64,000 bases of DNA from Pseudomonas alcaligenes (GCF_041729615.1 NZ_CP154874.1:1803001-1867000); one strand, 5' to 3'. Shown: positions 38,661 to 48,805, counted from the first letter of the stretch. The notes: generated from the letters alone by a model not told the origin. Made by a program: numbers and translations.

Positions 38661-39017
38661 TTACTTGCGGATCGGCTTACGCGGGCCCTTGCGGGTGCGC
38701 GCGTTGGTCTTGGTGCGCTGACCGCGGACCGGCAGGCCACGGCGGTGACGCAGACCGCGGTAGCAGCCCAGGTCCATCAGACGCTTGATCTTCATGTTGA
38801 TTTCGCGGCGCAGGTCACCTTCGGTGGTGAGCTTGGCGACTTCGCCACGCAGCTGCTCGATCTGCTCGTCAGAGAGATCCTTGATCTTTGCCGCCGGATT
38901 GACACCGGTGGTTGCGCAGATCTTCTGCGCAGTGGTGCGACCAACACCGTAGATGTAGGTCAGCGAGATAACAGTGTGCTTGTTATCCGGAATGTTGACG
39001 CCTGCAATACGGGCCAT
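38661..39017 (-). CDS. rpsM: Ribosomal protein S13
   Basis: A 118-residue protein of the 30S head contacting the P-site tRNA through its basic tail ([12 protein letters not shown]) and the 50S subunit in bridge B1. Begins [13 protein letters not shown]. It is the first gene of the alpha operon, with its own promoter between it and the rpmJ terminator; the leader is about 50 bases. Confidence 0.98.
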   Translation of the reverse strand: MARIAGVNIPDNKHTVISLTYIYGVGRTTAQKICATTGVNPAAKIKDLSDEQIEQLRGEVAKLTTEGDLRREINMKIKRLMDLGCYRGLRHRRGLPVRGQRTKTNARTRKGPRKPIRK

Positions 39018-39076
39018 TCAGTGGAACTCCAATTGACAGCTACCCACGCCCTGGAAGCCAAGAAATAGGGCGCGCG

Positions 39077-39105
39077 ATATTAGCGCTGTAATAACAAAGA
39101 ATCAA
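39077..39105 (-). promoter_or_regulatory. Promoter of the alpha operon (rpsM)
   Basis: Minus-strand TTGATT (39100-39105), 17-base spacer, TAATAT (39077-39082). The -35 directly abuts the terminator stem of the preceding unit. Transcription would start near 39070, giving a leader of about 53 bases with a CGCCC/GGGCG stem. Confidence 0.75.
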
Positions 39106-39129
39106 CCCGGCAGCGCACTAGCTGCCGGG
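39106..39129 (-). terminator. Terminator after rpmJ
   Basis: Perfect 9-bp stem CCCGGCAGC (39106-39114) and GCTGCCGGG (39121-39129), loop GCACTA, followed on the minus strand by TTGATTCTTTG. It lies 21 bases past rpmJ and ends the spc transcript. Confidence 0.85.
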
Positions 39130-39150
39130 CTCATTACGCGTGGATCACAC

Positions 39151-39267
39151 TCAGCCTTGGCGCTGTTTGTGACGCGGCTCCGCGCTGCAGATCACGCGCA
39201 CGACGCCGTCGCGACGGATGACCTTGCAGTTACGGCACAGCTTCTTGACCGATGCACGAACTTTCAT
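39151..39267 (-). CDS. rpmJ: Ribosomal protein L36
   Basis: A 38-residue protein, [19 protein letters not shown] at its start, with the zinc-ribbon ligands C-x2-C, a third cysteine and a histidine (CSAEPRH). This is the zinc-binding (C+) form. It sits 31 bases after secY and is followed by a strong terminator. Short length means it is easily missed. Confidence 0.97.
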   Translation of the reverse strand: MKVRASVKKLCRNCKVIRRDGVVRVICSAEPRHKQRQG

Positions 39268-39298
39268 CAGTAACTCCTAGAACCTTACGGAAACCATG

Positions 39299-40627
39299 TC
39301 AGCGGAGCATGCCGCCGCCATAGCCCTTCAGGTTGGCTTTCTTCATCAGGGATTCGTACTGGTGCGAAACGAGGTGCGATTGTACTTGCGACATAAAGTC
39401 CATCACAACCACGACCACGATCAGCAACGAGGTCCCGCCAAGGTAGAACGGAACGTTGGCTGCCACCTGCAGGAACTGCGGGAGGAGGCAAACGGCCGTC
39501 ATGTAAAGAGCACCGAACATGGTCAAGCGGGTCAGCACGCCATCGATATAGCGCGCGGATTGCTCGCCCGGACGGATGCCCGGAATAAAGGCACCGGACT
39601 TCTTCAGGTTTTCCGCTACGTCTTTCGGGTTGAACATCAGCGCCGTGTAGAAGAAGCAGAAGAAGATGATCCCTGCACTAAACAGCAGAATGTTCAACGG
39701 CTGTCCGGGAGCGATCGCCTGCGAAATATCCTGCAGCCAGCCCAGACCTTCGGACTGACCAAACCAGGTACCCAGCGAAGCCGGGAACAGCAGCAGGCTG
39801 CTGGCGAAGATGGCCGGGATCACGCCCGCCATGTTCACCTTCAGCGGCAGGTGGCTGGTCTGCGCAGCGAAAACCTTGCGGCCCTGCTGACGCTTGGCGT
39901 AGTGCACCGCAATGCGACGCTGACCACGCTCGATGAACACCACGAAACCGATGATCGCTACCGCCAGCAGACCGATGGCAATCAGGGCGAAGATGTTGAT
40001 ATCGCCCTGGCGTGCAGACTCGAAAGACTGCCCGATTGCCGACGGCAGACCGGCCACGATGCCAGCAAAGATCAGCATCGAAATACCGTTGCCGACACCC
40101 CGCTCGGTGATCTGCTCGCCCAGCCACATCATGAACATGGCGCCGGCCACGAAGGTCGTCACCGCCACGAAGTGGAAGCCGAAATCAGCCGAGAAAGCCA
40201 CGCCCTGACCCGCCAGACCAACGGACATGCCGATTGCCTGAATCACGGCCAGCACCAGGGTGCCGTAGCGGGTGTACTGGCTGATCTTGCGACGGCCAGC
40301 TTCCCCTTCCTTCTTCAACTGCTCCAGCTGCGGGCTGACAGCGGTCATCAGCTGCATGATGATCGAGGCCGAGATGTACGGCATGATCCCCAGTGCAAAG
40401 ATGCTCATCCGCTCCAGCGCGCCGCCGGAAAACATGTTGAACAGGCTAAGAATGGTCCCCTCGTTCTGCCGAAACAGGTCGGCCAGCCGGTCAGGGTTGA
40501 TTCCGGGCACCGGAATGTGCGCACCGATCCGATAGACGATGATCGCCAGGAACAGGAAACGCAGTCGAGCCCAGAGCTCGGACAACCCGCCATTGCTGAG
40601 CGCGGAGAGAGCACCTTGCTTAGCCAT
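39299..40627 (-). CDS. secY: Protein translocase subunit SecY
   Basis: A 442-residue inner-membrane channel with ten membrane helices, central component of SecYEG, which exports unfolded proteins with SecA or inserts membrane proteins with SRP. Conserved elements include the [11 protein letters not shown] plug-region start, [13 protein letters not shown] and the cytoplasmic loop with [15 protein letters not shown] sequence. Its start is immediately adjacent to the rplO stop, consistent with translational coupling in the spc operon. Confidence 0.98.
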   Translation of the reverse strand: MAKQGALSALSNGGLSELWARLRFLFLAIIVYRIGAHIPVPGINPDRLADLFRQNEGTILSLFNMFSGGALERMSIFALGIMPYISASIIMQLMTAVSPQLEQLKKEGEAGRRKISQYTRYGTLVLAVIQAIGMSVGLAGQGVAFSADFGFHFVAVTTFVAGAMFMMWLGEQITERGVGNGISMLIFAGIVAGLPSAIGQSFESARQGDINIFALIAIGLLAVAIIGFVVFIERGQRRIAVHYAKRQQGRKVFAAQTSHLPLKVNMAGVIPAIFASSLLLFPASLGTWFGQSEGLGWLQDISQAIAPGQPLNILLFSAGIIFFCFFYTALMFNPKDVAENLKKSGAFIPGIRPGEQSARYIDGVLTRLTMFGALYMTAVCLLPQFLQVAANVPFYLGGTSLLIVVVVVMDFMSQVQSHLVSHQYESLMKKANLKGYGGGMLR

Positions 40628-41062
40628 TTAGTCCTCGAACTTACCGCCAGCTGCTTCGATAGCCGCGCGCGCACCCTTGGTGGCGGCGATACCTTTCAGG
40701 GTGACCGCACGAGTAACCTCGCCGGACAGCATGACTTTCACACGCTGTACGTTCTGGTTGATCACGTTGGCATCCTTCAGCGACTGCAGGGTTACGACGT
40801 CGCCTTCCACCTTGGCCAGCTCGGAAGTGCGCACTTCAGCGCGATCCATGGCCTTCAGGGAAACGAAGCCGAACTTCGGCAGACGGCGGTGCAGCGGCTG
40901 CTGACCACCCTCGAAGCCCGGGGCGATGGAGCCACCGGTACGGGAGGTCTGACCCTTGTGGCCACGGCCACCGGTCTTGCCCAGACCGCTACCGATACCA
41001 CGGCCCGGACGGTGCTTTTCGCGACGGGCACCCGGCGCGGAACGCAGATCGTTCAGTTGCAT
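40628..41062 (-). CDS. rplO: Ribosomal protein L15
   Basis: A 144-residue late-assembling 50S protein with the Gly/Arg-rich N-terminal extension ([18 protein letters not shown]) that penetrates 23S rRNA. It begins 2 bases after rpmD and its stop directly precedes secY. Confidence 0.98.
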   Translation of the reverse strand: MQLNDLRSAPGARREKHRPGRGIGSGLGKTGGRGHKGQTSRTGGSIAPGFEGGQQPLHRRLPKFGFVSLKAMDRAEVRTSELAKVEGDVVTLQSLKDANVINQNVQRVKVMLSGEVTRAVTLKGIAATKGARAAIEAAGGKFED

Positions 41063-41064
41063 GA

Positions 41065-41241
41065 TTAACCCTCCACCTTCAGCAGGTAGTAAGCCTTGTT
41101 GATCATGCCGCGGTTTTCAGGAGTGTCCTGAACTTCGACGGTGTGACCGATGCGACGCAGGCCCAGGCCCTTGACGCAAGCTTTGTGGTTGGCCAGACGG
41201 CCATTGGTGCTCTTGACCAGAGTGACTTTGACGGTAGCCAT
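41065..41241 (-). CDS. rpmD: Ribosomal protein L30
   Basis: A 58-residue protein starting [15 protein letters not shown] and ending YYLLKVEG, one ferredoxin-like domain of the 50S subunit. The reading frame was confirmed by translating the minus strand between rpsE and rplO. It is separated from both neighbours by 2 bases. Too short for most open-frame length cut-offs. Confidence 0.97.
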   Translation of the reverse strand: MATVKVTLVKSTNGRLANHKACVKGLGLRRIGHTVEVQDTPENRGMINKAYYLLKVEG

Positions 41242-41243
41242 GA

Positions 41244-41774
41244 TCAGAGAATCTCCTCGACGCTCTTACCACGCTTGGCAGCCACGGATTCCGGCGACTG
41301 CATGGCTTTCAGACCCTTGAAGGTGGCGTACACCACGTTCACCGGGTTGGTAGAGCCGTAGCACTTGGCCAGAACGTTCTGCACGCCAGCCACTTCCAGC
41401 ACGGCACGCATGGCGCCGCCGGCGATGATGCCGGTACCTTCGGAAGCCGGCTGCATGAAGACGCGGGAAGCGCCATGCACGGACTTCATCGGGTATTGTA
41501 GGGTGGTGCCGTTCAGGTCGACCTGGATCATGTTGCGACGCGCAGCTTCCATCGCCTTCTGGATGGCGGCCGGCACTTCGCGGGACTTGCCGCGACCGAA
41601 ACCGACGCGGCCCTTACCATCACCCACCACGGTCAACGCGGTGAAGGTGAAGATACGGCCACCCTTAACGGTCTTGGCAACGCGGTTAACCTGGACCAGC
41701 TTCTCGATGTAGCCTTCGCCCTGGGCGTCGTCACCGCGATTGTCGCGATCGCGCTTTTGCTCGTGATTTGCCAT
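41244..41774 (-). CDS. rpsE: Ribosomal protein S5
   Basis: A 176-residue 30S protein with the double-stranded RNA-binding domain ([19 protein letters not shown]) and the C-terminal S5 fold ([20 protein letters not shown]). It helps decoding accuracy; the spectinomycin loop around VAKTVKGG is wild-type. It is about 10 residues longer than typical Pseudomonas S5 owing to extra Asp/Arg-rich residues near the N-terminus (RDRDNRGDD). Confidence 0.98.
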   Translation of the reverse strand: MANHEQKRDRDNRGDDAQGEGYIEKLVQVNRVAKTVKGGRIFTFTALTVVGDGKGRVGFGRGKSREVPAAIQKAMEAARRNMIQVDLNGTTLQYPMKSVHGASRVFMQPASEGTGIIAGGAMRAVLEVAGVQNVLAKCYGSTNPVNVVYATFKGLKAMQSPESVAAKRGKSVEEIL

Positions 41775-41777
41775 AAC

Positions 41778-42128
41778 TTAGAACTCCAGCCCGCCTTCAC
41801 GAGCAGCATCAGCCAGCGCTTTCACGCGGCCGTGGTACTTGAAGCCAGAACGGTCGAACGCTACCTGGGTAACGCCAGCGGCTTTCGCGCGCTCGGCAAC
41901 CAGCAGGCCGACTTTCTTGGCCGCGTCGACGTTGCCGGTGGCACCGTCACGCAGTTCTTTGTCCAGGGTCGAGGCGCTGGCCAGAACCTTGGCGCCGTCG
42001 GCCGAAATGACCTGGGCGTAGATGTGCTGGGAAGAGCGGTACACGCAAAGGCGTACGGTTTCCAGCTCGCGCATTTTCAGGCGTGCCTTGCGAGCGCGAC
42101 GCAGACGAGTTTCTTTCTTTACGCTCAT
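41778..42128 (-). CDS. rplR: Ribosomal protein L18
   Basis: A 116-residue 5S rRNA-binding protein of the central protuberance, with the basic N-terminus [18 protein letters not shown] and the ending [11 protein letters not shown]. It works with L5 and L25 in docking 5S rRNA. Located between rplF and rpsE. Confidence 0.98.
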   Translation of the reverse strand: MSVKKETRLRRARKARLKMRELETVRLCVYRSSQHIYAQVISADGAKVLASASTLDKELRDGATGNVDAAKKVGLLVAERAKAAGVTQVAFDRSGFKYHGRVKALADAAREGGLEF

Positions 42129-42138
42129 TTGCTATGCC

Positions 42139-42672
42139 CTACTTCTTCTTAGCTTCTTTGCGACGTACGACTTCATCGGCGTAACGCACACCCTTGCCCT
42201 TGTACGGCTCAGGACGACGGAAGTCGCGGATCTCCGCAGCCACCTGACCGACCAGCTGCTTGTCGATGCCCTTGATCAGGATATCGGTCTGGCTGGGGGT
42301 TTCGGCGGTAATGCCCTGCGGCAGTTCGTAGTCGATCGGATGGGAGAAGCCCAGCGCGAGATTCAGCACCTGGCCTTTGGCCTGGGCCTTGTAGCCCACA
42401 CCGACCAGCTGCAGCTTGCGCTCGAAGCCTTGGCTCACGCCAATGACCATGTTGTTGACCAGTGCACGGGTGGTACCGGCCATGGCCTTGTTCTGCAGAT
42501 CGCCATTGCGGGCGGCAAAACGCAGCTCACCGGAGTCCTGGATGACTTCCACGGACGGGTGCACATTCAGCTCCAGGGTGCCCTTGGCGCCCTTGACCGA
42601 GAGCTGCTGGCCAGCGAGTTTGACCTCGACGCCTGCCGGCAGCTTGACGGGGTTCTTAGCAACGCGAGACAT
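42139..42672 (-). CDS. rplF: Ribosomal protein L6
   Basis: A 177-residue 50S protein built of two similar domains, located near the factor-binding site. The conserved C-terminal motif [18 protein letters not shown] and the [11 protein letters not shown] signature are present. It follows rpsH by 12 bases. Confidence 0.98.
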   Translation of the reverse strand: MSRVAKNPVKLPAGVEVKLAGQQLSVKGAKGTLELNVHPSVEVIQDSGELRFAARNGDLQNKAMAGTTRALVNNMVIGVSQGFERKLQLVGVGYKAQAKGQVLNLALGFSHPIDYELPQGITAETPSQTDILIKGIDKQLVGQVAAEIRDFRRPEPYKGKGVRYADEVVRRKEAKKK

Positions 42673-42684
42673 GCTTATCCCCCC

Positions 42685-43077
42685 TTAGAACACGGTGCAG
42701 AGCACTTCACCGCCGACACCGGCAGCGCGTGCAGCGCGATCAGTCATCACACCTTTGTTGGTGGAGACGATGGAAACGCCCAGACCGCCGCGAACTTTCG
42801 GCAGCTGGTCGACAGGCTTGTACTGGCGCAGGCCAGGACGGCTGACGCGCTTGACTTCCTCGATGACCGGACGGCCTTCGAAGTACTTCAGCTCGATGGA
42901 CAGCTGCGGCTTGGCGTCGCTGCTGACCTGGTATCCCGCGATGTAGCCTTCGTCCTTGAGAACTTTGGCTACTGCCACCTTCAGCTTGGAAGACGGCATG
43001 CTTACTACCGACTTTTCAGCCATCTGGGCATTACGGATACGAGTTAGCATGTCCGCTAACGGGTCCTGCATACTCAT
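42685..43077 (-). CDS. rpsH: Ribosomal protein S8
   Basis: A 130-residue 16S rRNA-binding protein, the translational repressor of the spc operon in E. coli. Signature [20 protein letters not shown] is intact. Two nearby methionine starts exist (43077 and 43071). It is separated from rpsN by 174 bases containing two terminators and a strong promoter, so it heads its own transcription unit here, with a structured leader. Confidence 0.98.
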   Translation of the reverse strand: MSMQDPLADMLTRIRNAQMAEKSVVSMPSSKLKVAVAKVLKDEGYIAGYQVSSDAKPQLSIELKYFEGRPVIEEVKRVSRPGLRQYKPVDQLPKVRGGLGVSIVSTNKGVMTDRAARAAGVGGEVLCTVF

Positions 43078-43095
43078 GGGCTAGATGCTCCTGAT

Positions 43096-43119
43096 ACAAA
43101 AAGAACAGCCTTGCGGCTG
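43096..43119 (-). terminator. Terminator-like hairpin in the rpsH leader
   Basis: Minus strand: 5-bp stem CAGCC/GGCTG with a GCAA tetraloop (43106-43119), followed by TTCTTTTTGT (43096-43105), just before the AGGAG ribosome site of rpsH. The stem is short, so it would be a weak terminator, suitable for attenuation. Confidence 0.4.
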
Positions 43120-43130
43120 GAACCATCCTC

Positions 43131-43160
43131 GAGCCCAGAAATGCCAGGCTCAGGAGAGCC
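43131..43160 (-). promoter_or_regulatory. Mutually exclusive hairpins at the 5' end of the rpsH leader
   Basis: GGCTC (43147-43151 on the plus strand) can pair with GAGCC at 43156-43160 or with GAGCC at 43131-43135. The second pairing extends to about 8 bp through G-U pairs. The predicted transcript starts near 43159, so the first hairpin forms the extreme 5' end. This is switch-like geometry, not a known element. Confidence 0.4.
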
Positions 43161-43164
43161 GGAC

Positions 43165-43193
43165 ATTATAGAGATCGATCAAAAATGAATCAA
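43165..43193 (-). promoter_or_regulatory. Strong sigma70 promoter for rpsH and downstream genes
   Basis: Minus-strand TTGATT (43188-43193), 17-base spacer, perfect TATAAT (43165-43170). The -35 overlaps the 3' arm of the preceding terminator. It would drive rpsH-rplF-rplR-rpsE-rpmD-rplO-secY-rpmJ independently of the S10/spc upstream transcript. Confidence 0.82.
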
Positions 43194-43211
43194 GCCCCAA
43201 AGGGGCTTGAT
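43181..43211 (-). terminator. Second terminator downstream of rpsN
   Basis: Perfect 10-bp stem ATCAAGCCCC (43189-43198) and GGGGCTTGAT (43202-43211), loop AAA, followed on the minus strand by TCATTTTT. It directly follows the first terminator. Confidence 0.85.
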
Positions 43212-43214
43212 CGT

Positions 43215-43243
43215 TAAAAACAAAGCCGGCGCTAGGCCGGCTT
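43215..43243 (-). terminator. First terminator downstream of rpsN
   Basis: Stem AAGCCGGC (43223-43230) and GCCGGCTT (43236-43243) followed on the minus strand by TTGTTTTT. It lies 9 bases past the rpsN stop. Confidence 0.85.
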
Positions 43244-43251
43244 CGCTTTTC

Positions 43252-43557
43252 TTACCAGCTGGCTTTCACCAGACCCGGTACATCACCGCGCATCGCAGCT
43301 TCGCGCAGCTTGTTACGGCCGAGGCCGAACTTGCGGTACACGCCGTGCGGACGGCCGGTGATGCGGCAACGGTTACGCAGGCGGCTGGCGCTGGCGTCAC
43401 GCGGTTGCTTTTGCAGGGCGATCTGGGCTTCCCAACGCTGCTCCGGAGTGGAGTTCGGGTTGGCGATCACAGCTTTGAGCTCAGCGCGCTTCTTAGCGAA
43501 CTTAGCAACCGTCAGCTGACGCTTCAGCTCGCGGTTCTTCATGCTCTTCTTGGCCAT
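43252..43557 (-). CDS. rpsN: Ribosomal protein S14 (zinc-independent form)
   Basis: A 101-residue S14 of the long, C-minus type: no CxxC pairs, only one cysteine in [19 protein letters not shown]. It belongs to the 30S head. It follows rplE by 12 bases and is followed by two tandem terminators, so it is the last gene of the S10-plus-early-spc unit here. Confidence 0.98.
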   Translation of the reverse strand: MAKKSMKNRELKRQLTVAKFAKKRAELKAVIANPNSTPEQRWEAQIALQKQPRDASASRLRNRCRITGRPHGVYRKFGLGRNKLREAAMRGDVPGLVKASW

Positions 43558-43569
43558 GTCCTACTCCAA

Positions 43570-44109
43570 TCAGTTGCGGAACGGGAAGTTGAAGGCGCGC
43601 AGCAGGGCGCGACCTTCATCGTCCGTACGGGCGGTGGTGGTCAGGGTGATGTCCAGGCCGCGCAGAGCATCGATCTTGTCGTAATCGATTTCCGGGAAGA
43701 TGATCTGCTCTTTCACGCCCATGCTGTAGTTGCCACGACCATCGAAGGACTTGGCATTCAGGCCGCGGAAGTCACGCACGCGCGGCAGGGAGATGGAGAG
43801 CAGGCGATCCAGGAATTCGTACATGCGATCGCGACGCAGGGTCACCTTGACACCGATCGGCCAACCTTCACGAACCTTGAAGCCGGCAATGGACTTGCGG
43901 GCGAAGGTCACGACGGGCTTTTGACCGGTGATCTTTTCCAGGTCGGCAACAGCGTTTTCGATGATCTTCTTGTCACCGATCGCTTCGCCAAGACCCATGT
44001 TCAGGGTGATTTTGGTAACGCGCGGAACTTCCATCACGTTGGCCAGCTGCAGTTCTTCCTTCAGCTTGGGCGCGATTTCTTTCCGGTAAATCTCTTTCAG
44101 TCGTGCCAT
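43570..44109 (-). CDS. rplE: Ribosomal protein L5
   Basis: A 179-residue 5S rRNA-binding protein of the central protuberance contacting P-site tRNA. Conserved segments: [16 protein letters not shown] and [18 protein letters not shown]. In E. coli the S8 repressor site lies near the rplE start; here rpsH is uncoupled from this unit by terminators. Confidence 0.98.
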   Translation of the reverse strand: MARLKEIYRKEIAPKLKEELQLANVMEVPRVTKITLNMGLGEAIGDKKIIENAVADLEKITGQKPVVTFARKSIAGFKVREGWPIGVKVTLRRDRMYEFLDRLLSISLPRVRDFRGLNAKSFDGRGNYSMGVKEQIIFPEIDYDKIDALRGLDITLTTTARTDDEGRALLRAFNFPFRN

Positions 44110-44128
44110 GGTGTTTTACCTATGATTC

Positions 44129-44443
44129 TCAAGCGCCAACCGGCTTTTGGGTGGACTTGAAGACACGAATTTTCTTGCCGTCTTCGACCTTGAAACCAAC
44201 GCGGTCAGCCTTGTTGGTTTCGCTGTTGAAGATGGCGACGTTGGAAACGTGCAGGGGCGCCTCTTTCTCGACGATACCGCCCTGAACACCGATCATCGGG
44301 TTCGGCTTGGTATGACGCTTGACGAGGTTGATGCCGCCGACGATCAGACGATCGTCAGCCAGCACTTTCAGCACCTTGCCGCGCTTGCCCTTGTCTTTGC
44401 CGGCGATGACGATGATCTCGTCGTCACGACGAATCTTTTGCAT
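44129..44443 (-). CDS. rplX: Ribosomal protein L24
   Basis: A 104-residue early assembly protein at the tunnel exit, with the KOW motif near the start ([20 protein letters not shown]) and the signature [13 protein letters not shown]. Located between rplN and rplE. Confidence 0.98.
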   Translation of the reverse strand: MQKIRRDDEIIVIAGKDKGKRGKVLKVLADDRLIVGGINLVKRHTKPNPMIGVQGGIVEKEAPLHVSNVAIFNSETNKADRVGFKVEDGKKIRVFKSTQKPVGA

Positions 44444-44455
44444 GACGGCTTCTCC

Positions 44456-44824
44456 TTACAGCACTTCGGGGGCGAGCGAGACGATCTTCATGAACTTCTC
44501 GGAACGCAGTTCACGAGTCACCGGCCCGAAGATACGGGTGCCGATCGGCTCTTGCTTGTTGTTCAGCAGAACAGCGGCGTTGCCGTCGAAGCGGATGATC
44601 GAGCCGTCGGCACGACGTACGCCGTGACGGGTGCGGACCACGACAGCGGTCATCACCTGGCCTTTCTTCACCTTGCCGCGCGGAATCGCTTCCTTCACGG
44701 TGACCTTGATGATGTCGCCGATACCGGCATAACGACGGTGCGAACCACCCAAGACCTTGATGCACATAACGCGACGAGCACCGCTGTTGTCAGCGACGTC
44801 GAGCATGGATTGAGTCTGAATCAT
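44456..44824 (-). CDS. rplN: Ribosomal protein L14
   Basis: A 122-residue conserved 50S protein forming bridge B8 and the docking site of the silencing factor RsfS. Begins [19 protein letters not shown]; ends SLAPEVL. It follows rpsQ by 22 bases, a gap slightly larger than its neighbours. Confidence 0.98.
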   Translation of the reverse strand: MIQTQSMLDVADNSGARRVMCIKVLGGSHRRYAGIGDIIKVTVKEAIPRGKVKKGQVMTAVVVRTRHGVRRADGSIIRFDGNAAVLLNNKQEPIGTRIFGPVTRELRSEKFMKIVSLAPEVL

Positions 44825-44846
44825 ATCTTTCTCCGACCCTTAGTCC

Positions 44847-45113
44847 TTAGACTTCCACGGCACGTTCGACGATTTCCACCAGCGCCCAGGACTTGGTCTT
44901 GGCCAGCGGACGGGTCTCACGGATGGTGACCTTGTCGCCGATCTTGCACTGGTTGTTCTCGTCGTGAGCGTGCAGCTTGGTCGAACGCTTCACGTATTTA
45001 CCGTAGATCGGGTGCTTGACGCGGCGCTCGATCAGGACGGTGATGGTCTTGTCCATTTTGTCGCTGACGACACGGCCAGTCAGCGTACGGACGATTTTCT
45101 CTGCTTCAGCCAT
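44847..45113 (-). CDS. rpsQ: Ribosomal protein S17
   Basis: An 88-residue 16S rRNA-binding protein with an OB fold and signature [20 protein letters not shown]. The start MAEAEKIV at 45113 fits the family; a GTG two codons upstream also reads in frame and overlaps the rpmC end. Confidence 0.97.
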   Translation of the reverse strand: MAEAEKIVRTLTGRVVSDKMDKTITVLIERRVKHPIYGKYVKRSTKLHAHDENNQCKIGDKVTIRETRPLAKTKSWALVEIVERAVEV

Positions 45114-45115
45114 GA

Positions 45116-45307
45116 TCACTTACCTGCCTGCTGGTTGAGCACAGTTTTCACGCGAGCGATGTCGCGCTTCACTTGCGAGAGCAGGTGAGACTGCCCCAAC
45201 TGACCAGTCGCCTTCTGCATGCGCAGATTGAACTGGTCGCGCAGCAGGCCGAGCAGTTGCTCGTTCAGCTGCTGAACCGATTTTTCACGGAGTTCTTTCG
45301 CTTTCAT
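45116..45307 (-). CDS. rpmC: Ribosomal protein L29
   Basis: A 63-residue helical-hairpin protein at the tunnel exit, part of the trigger factor/SRP docking site. Starts [18 protein letters not shown] and ends VLNQQAGK. Its ATG overlaps the rplP TGA by one base, implying coupling. Confidence 0.97.
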   Translation of the reverse strand: MKAKELREKSVQQLNEQLLGLLRDQFNLRMQKATGQLGQSHLLSQVKRDIARVKTVLNQQAGK

Positions 45308-45720
45308 CACATCACCGTCCGCTTAACAAAGGAGGTGGCGAGGGGCAGCTTTGCAGCAGCCAGGGCGAAAGCCTCACGCGCCAGCTCTTCCGGAACACCT
45401 TCGATCTCGTACAGCACCTTGCCCGGCTGGATCTGGGCTACCCAGTACTCCACGCCACCCTTACCTTTACCCATACGAACTTCGAGGGGCTTTTTGGTAA
45501 CCGGCTTGTCCGGGAACACGCGGATCCAGATCTTGCCGCCACGCTTCACGTGACGGGTCAGGGCGCGACGGGCTGCCTCGATCTGACGGGCAGTCAGGCG
45601 ACCACGGGAAACAGCTTTCAGGGCGAATTCGCCGAAGCTGACCTTGCTACCGCGATGAGCCAGACCACGGTTGTGGCCGGTCATCTGCTTGCGGAATTTT
45701 GTACGCTTGGGTTGCAGCAT
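45307..45720 (-). CDS. rplP: Ribosomal protein L16
   Basis: A 137-residue 50S protein near the A-site, needed for peptidyltransferase centre assembly. Starts [19 protein letters not shown]; includes the arginine-hydroxylation region around [18 protein letters not shown]. Lies between rpsC (12-base gap) and rpmC (1-base overlap). Confidence 0.98.
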   Translation of the reverse strand: MLQPKRTKFRKQMTGHNRGLAHRGSKVSFGEFALKAVSRGRLTARQIEAARRALTRHVKRGGKIWIRVFPDKPVTKKPLEVRMGKGKGGVEYWVAQIQPGKVLYEIEGVPEELAREAFALAAAKLPLATSFVKRTVM

Positions 45721-45732
45721 TTTGCGTACTCC

Positions 45733-46419
45733 TTACTTAGCAGCTTTTTTACGAGGAGCGGGCGCTTGCGGCTTCAGCTCTTCAGTGCGGCCACCAATGA
45801 CCTCACCCTTGAAGATCCAAACCTTCACACCGATCACACCGTAGGTGGTGTGCGCTTCGTAGGTGGCGTAGTCGATGTCGGCACGCAGGGTGTGCAGGGG
45901 CACACGACCTTCGCGATACCACTCGGTACGGGCGATTTCCGCGCCGCCGAGACGACCGCTCACCTGGATCTTGATGCCCTTGGCACCAATGCGCATGGCG
46001 TTCTGCACGGCGCGCTTCATGGCGCGACGGAACATGACGCGGCGCTCCAGCTGCTGAGCAACGCTCTGAGCTACCAGCATACCGTCGAGCTCCGGCTTGC
46101 GGATCTCTTCGATGTTGATGTGCACCGGCACACCCATTTGCTTGGTCAGGTCCTGACGCAGCTTCTCAACATCTTCACCTTTCTTGCCGATCACGATGCC
46201 GGGACGAGCGGTGTGGATGGTGATGCGTGCGGTTTGAGCCGGGCGAGCGATGTCGATGCGGCTTACGGACGCGCTTTTTAGTTTGTCCTGGAGGTACTCA
46301 CGAACCTGAAGGTCGGCCAGCAGATAATCAGCGTATTGACGCTTGTCTGCGTACCAGACGGAGGTGTGCTCCTTGACGATTCCCAGGCGGATGCCAACGG
46401 GATGTACTTTCTGACCCAT
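45733..46419 (-). CDS. rpsC: Ribosomal protein S3
   Basis: A 228-residue protein at the mRNA entry channel with a KH domain ([18 protein letters not shown]) and helicase-related basic residues. The start [14 protein letters not shown] at 46419 is conserved; the open frame continues upstream into rplV without support. C-terminus is lysine-rich (APRKKAAK). Confidence 0.98.
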   Translation of the reverse strand: MGQKVHPVGIRLGIVKEHTSVWYADKRQYADYLLADLQVREYLQDKLKSASVSRIDIARPAQTARITIHTARPGIVIGKKGEDVEKLRQDLTKQMGVPVHINIEEIRKPELDGMLVAQSVAQQLERRVMFRRAMKRAVQNAMRIGAKGIKIQVSGRLGGAEIARTEWYREGRVPLHTLRADIDYATYEAHTTYGVIGVKVWIFKGEVIGGRTEELKPQAPAPRKKAAK

Positions 46420-46432
46420 CTGATCGACTCCG

Positions 46433-46765
46433 TTACTTGTCCGCAACCTTGACAGTGATATGGCAAGACCGCTTGACGATGCGATCAGCACGGCCTTTGG
46501 CACGCGGCATGATGCGCTTAAGCGAACGCCCCTCGTTGACGAAAACGGTGCTGACCTTCAGGTCATCAACGTCTGCGCCTTCGTTGTGCTCGGCGTTGGC
46601 AACGGCCGACTCCAGCACTTTCTTCATGATCTCGGCGGCTTTCTTCGAGCTGAAAGCCAGCAGGTTGAGCGCTTCGCCCACCTTCTTCCCGCGGATCTGG
46701 TCGGCGACCAAGCGGGCTTTCTGGGCGGAGATTCGAGCGCCCGACAGCTTAGCGGCTACTTCCAT
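46433..46765 (-). CDS. rplV: Ribosomal protein L22
   Basis: A 110-residue protein with a beta-hairpin lining the exit tunnel, the macrolide-resistance hotspot ([13 protein letters not shown]); no deletion is visible there. Located between rpsS and rpsC with 13-base gaps. Confidence 0.98.
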
Positions 46766-46778
46766 CTTTCCTTACCCC

Positions 46779-47054
46779 TTAACGCTTGGCTTTCTTGTCC
46801 GCAGCGTGCCCACGATAGGTGCGGGTACCAGCGAACTCGCCGAGTTTGTGGCCGACCATGTCTTCGTTCACGAGGACCGGGACATGCTGACGACCGTTAT
46901 GCACAGCGATGGTCAGACCGACCATCTGCGGCAGAATGATGGAGCGACGCGACCAGGTTTTAACCGGCTTGCGATCGTTCTTTTCCACCGCCACTTCGAT
47001 CTTCTTCAGTAGGTGAAGATCGATAAAAGGACCTTTTTTCAGAGAACGCGGCAC
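46779..47054 (-). CDS. rpsS: Ribosomal protein S19
   Basis: A 91-residue 30S head protein in complex with S13. Sequence [17 protein letters not shown] is typical. Translation starts with GTG (47054), unlike most neighbours. It follows rplB by 16 bases. Confidence 0.97.
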   Translation of the reverse strand: MPRSLKKGPFIDLHLLKKIEVAVEKNDRKPVKTWSRRSIILPQMVGLTIAVHNGRQHVPVLVNEDMVGHKLGEFAGTRTYRGHAADKKAKR

Positions 47055-47070
47055 TGTCGTATCCCTCTAA

Positions 47071-47892
47071 TTACTTACGGCGGCGAACGATCATGTTGTC
47101 GGTACGCTTGTTCGCACGGGTCTTCGCACCCTTGGTCGGGAAGCCCCACGGCGAAACCGGGTGACGACCACCAGAAGTACGACCCTCACCACCACCATGC
47201 GGGTGGTCGACCGGGTTCATGGCAACACCACGAACGGTCGGGCGAACGCCACGCCAACGCTTGGCACCGGCTTTACCCAGGGAACGCAGGCTGTGCTCGG
47301 AGTTGGACACTTCACCCAGGGTTGCACGGCACTCGGAGAGAACCTTGCGCATCTCGCCGGAGCGCAGACGCAGGGTGACGTAGGCACCTTCACGAGCTAC
47401 CAGCTGGGCGGAAGCACCAGCGGAGCGAACCAGCTGAGCGCCTTTACCCGGCTTCAGCTCGATCGCGTGAACGGTCGAACCAACGGGGATGTTGCGCAGC
47501 GGCAGGCTGTTACCGGCCTTGATCGGAGCAGCGGCACCGGATACCAGTTGGTCGCCAGCGCTCACGCCTTTCGGCGCGATGATGTAGCGACGCTCACCGT
47601 CGGCGTATTTCAGCAGAGCGATGTGGGCGGTACGGTTCGGATCGTATTCCACGCGCTCAACGACGGCAGGAATGCCATCCTTGTTGCGGCGGAAATCGAC
47701 CAGACGGTAGTGCTGCTTGTGGCCACCGCCGATGTGGCGAGTGGTGATACGACCGTTGTTGTTACGGCCGCCAGTTTTCGACTTCTTCTCGAGCAGCGGA
47801 GCATAAGGAGCGCCTTTGTGCAGCTCCTGATTGACCACTTTGACCACGAAACGGCGGCCAGCGGAAGTCGGTTTGCATTTAACGATTGCCAT
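47071..47892 (-). CDS. rplB: Ribosomal protein L2
   Basis: A 273-residue primary 23S rRNA-binding protein required for subunit association and peptidyl transfer. The conserved C-terminal region [19 protein letters not shown], with the functionally important histidine, is intact. Located between rplW and rpsS. Confidence 0.99.
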   Translation of the reverse strand: MAIVKCKPTSAGRRFVVKVVNQELHKGAPYAPLLEKKSKTGGRNNNGRITTRHIGGGHKQHYRLVDFRRNKDGIPAVVERVEYDPNRTAHIALLKYADGERRYIIAPKGVSAGDQLVSGAAAPIKAGNSLPLRNIPVGSTVHAIELKPGKGAQLVRSAGASAQLVAREGAYVTLRLRSGEMRKVLSECRATLGEVSNSEHSLRSLGKAGAKRWRGVRPTVRGVAMNPVDHPHGGGEGRTSGGRHPVSPWGFPTKGAKTRANKRTDNMIVRRRK

Positions 47893-47906
47893 GATGCGCC
47901 CCTACC

Positions 47907-48206
47907 TTACTCAGCACTGCTGGTGAAATCGAGATCTTGGCCAGCCTGGAGGGAGACATACGCCTTCTTCCAGTCGTTGCGCTTGCCCAGACCGCGAGCG
48001 GTACGCTTGGTCTTGCCCTGTACATTGACAGTGCGGACCTCGTCCACTTTCACGCTGAACAGGCTTTCGACGGCCTTCTTGATTTCCAGCTTGGTTGCAT
48101 CAACGGCAACCTTGAAAACGAATTGGCTCTTGCCATCTGCCAGCACGGAGGCCTTCTCGGAGATGTGCGGGCCAACCAGCACTTTGAATACGCGTTCCTG
48201 GTTCAT
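47907..48206 (-). CDS. rplW: Ribosomal protein L23
   Basis: A 99-residue tunnel-exit protein that docks trigger factor and SRP. Family segment [20 protein letters not shown] is present. Its ATG overlaps the rplD TGA as ATGA, implying tight translational coupling. Confidence 0.98.
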   Translation of the reverse strand: MNQERVFKVLVGPHISEKASVLADGKSQFVFKVAVDATKLEIKKAVESLFSVKVDEVRTVNVQGKTKRTARGLGKRNDWKKAYVSLQAGQDLDFTSSAE

Positions 48207-48805
48207 GCCAGCAGCTCCTCGAATTTCTTCACGGCCGACACGGTTACCAGCACTTTGTCGAAGGCGATCAGGCTGACCGGATCGGTGCCTTGAACGTCGC
48301 GAACATCAACGTGCGGCAGGTTGCGCGCAGCCAGGTACAGATTCTGGTCGACGGCCTCGGTGACGATCAGCACGTCGTTCAGACCCATGCCGTTCAGCTT
48401 GCCCAGCAGAGCCTTGGTCTTCGGAGCTTCGACGGCGAAGTCTTCAACCACGACCAGGCGATCCAGACGTACCAGCTCGGAGAGGATGGAGCGCAGAGCA
48501 GCGCGGTACATCTTCTTGTTCAGCTTCTGGCTGTGATCCTGCGGCTTGGCCGCGAAGGTCACGCCACCGCCACGCCAGATCGGGCCAACGCTGGAGCCGG
48601 AACGAGCACGACCAGTGCCCTTTTGACGCCACGGCTTCTTGCCACCACCGGTGACTTCAGCGCGGGTCTTCTGAGCACGGGAGCCCTGACGACCGCCAGC
48701 CATGTAGGCGACGACAGCCTGGTGCACCAGAGTCTCGTTGAACTCGCCGCCGAAAGTGCGCTCGCTGACTTCGATAGCCTGAGCGCCATTTACATTCAGT
48801 TGCAT
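48203..48805 (-). CDS. rplD: Ribosomal protein L4
   Basis: A 200-residue 50S protein whose loop ([19 protein letters not shown]) reaches the exit tunnel. In E. coli L4 represses its own operon through the long S10 leader; the leader here is only about 60 bases, so that control is doubtful. The start at 48805 ([13 protein letters not shown]) replaces a longer open frame. Confidence 0.98.
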   Translation of the reverse strand: MQLNVNGAQAIEVSERTFGGEFNETLVHQAVVAYMAGGRQGSRAQKTRAEVTGGGKKPWRQKGTGRARSGSSVGPIWRGGGVTFAAKPQDHSQKLNKKMYRAALRSILSELVRLDRLVVVEDFAVEAPKTKALLGKLNGMGLNDVLIVTEAVDQNLYLAARNLPHVDVRDVQGTDPVSLIAFDKVLVTVSAVKKFEELLA

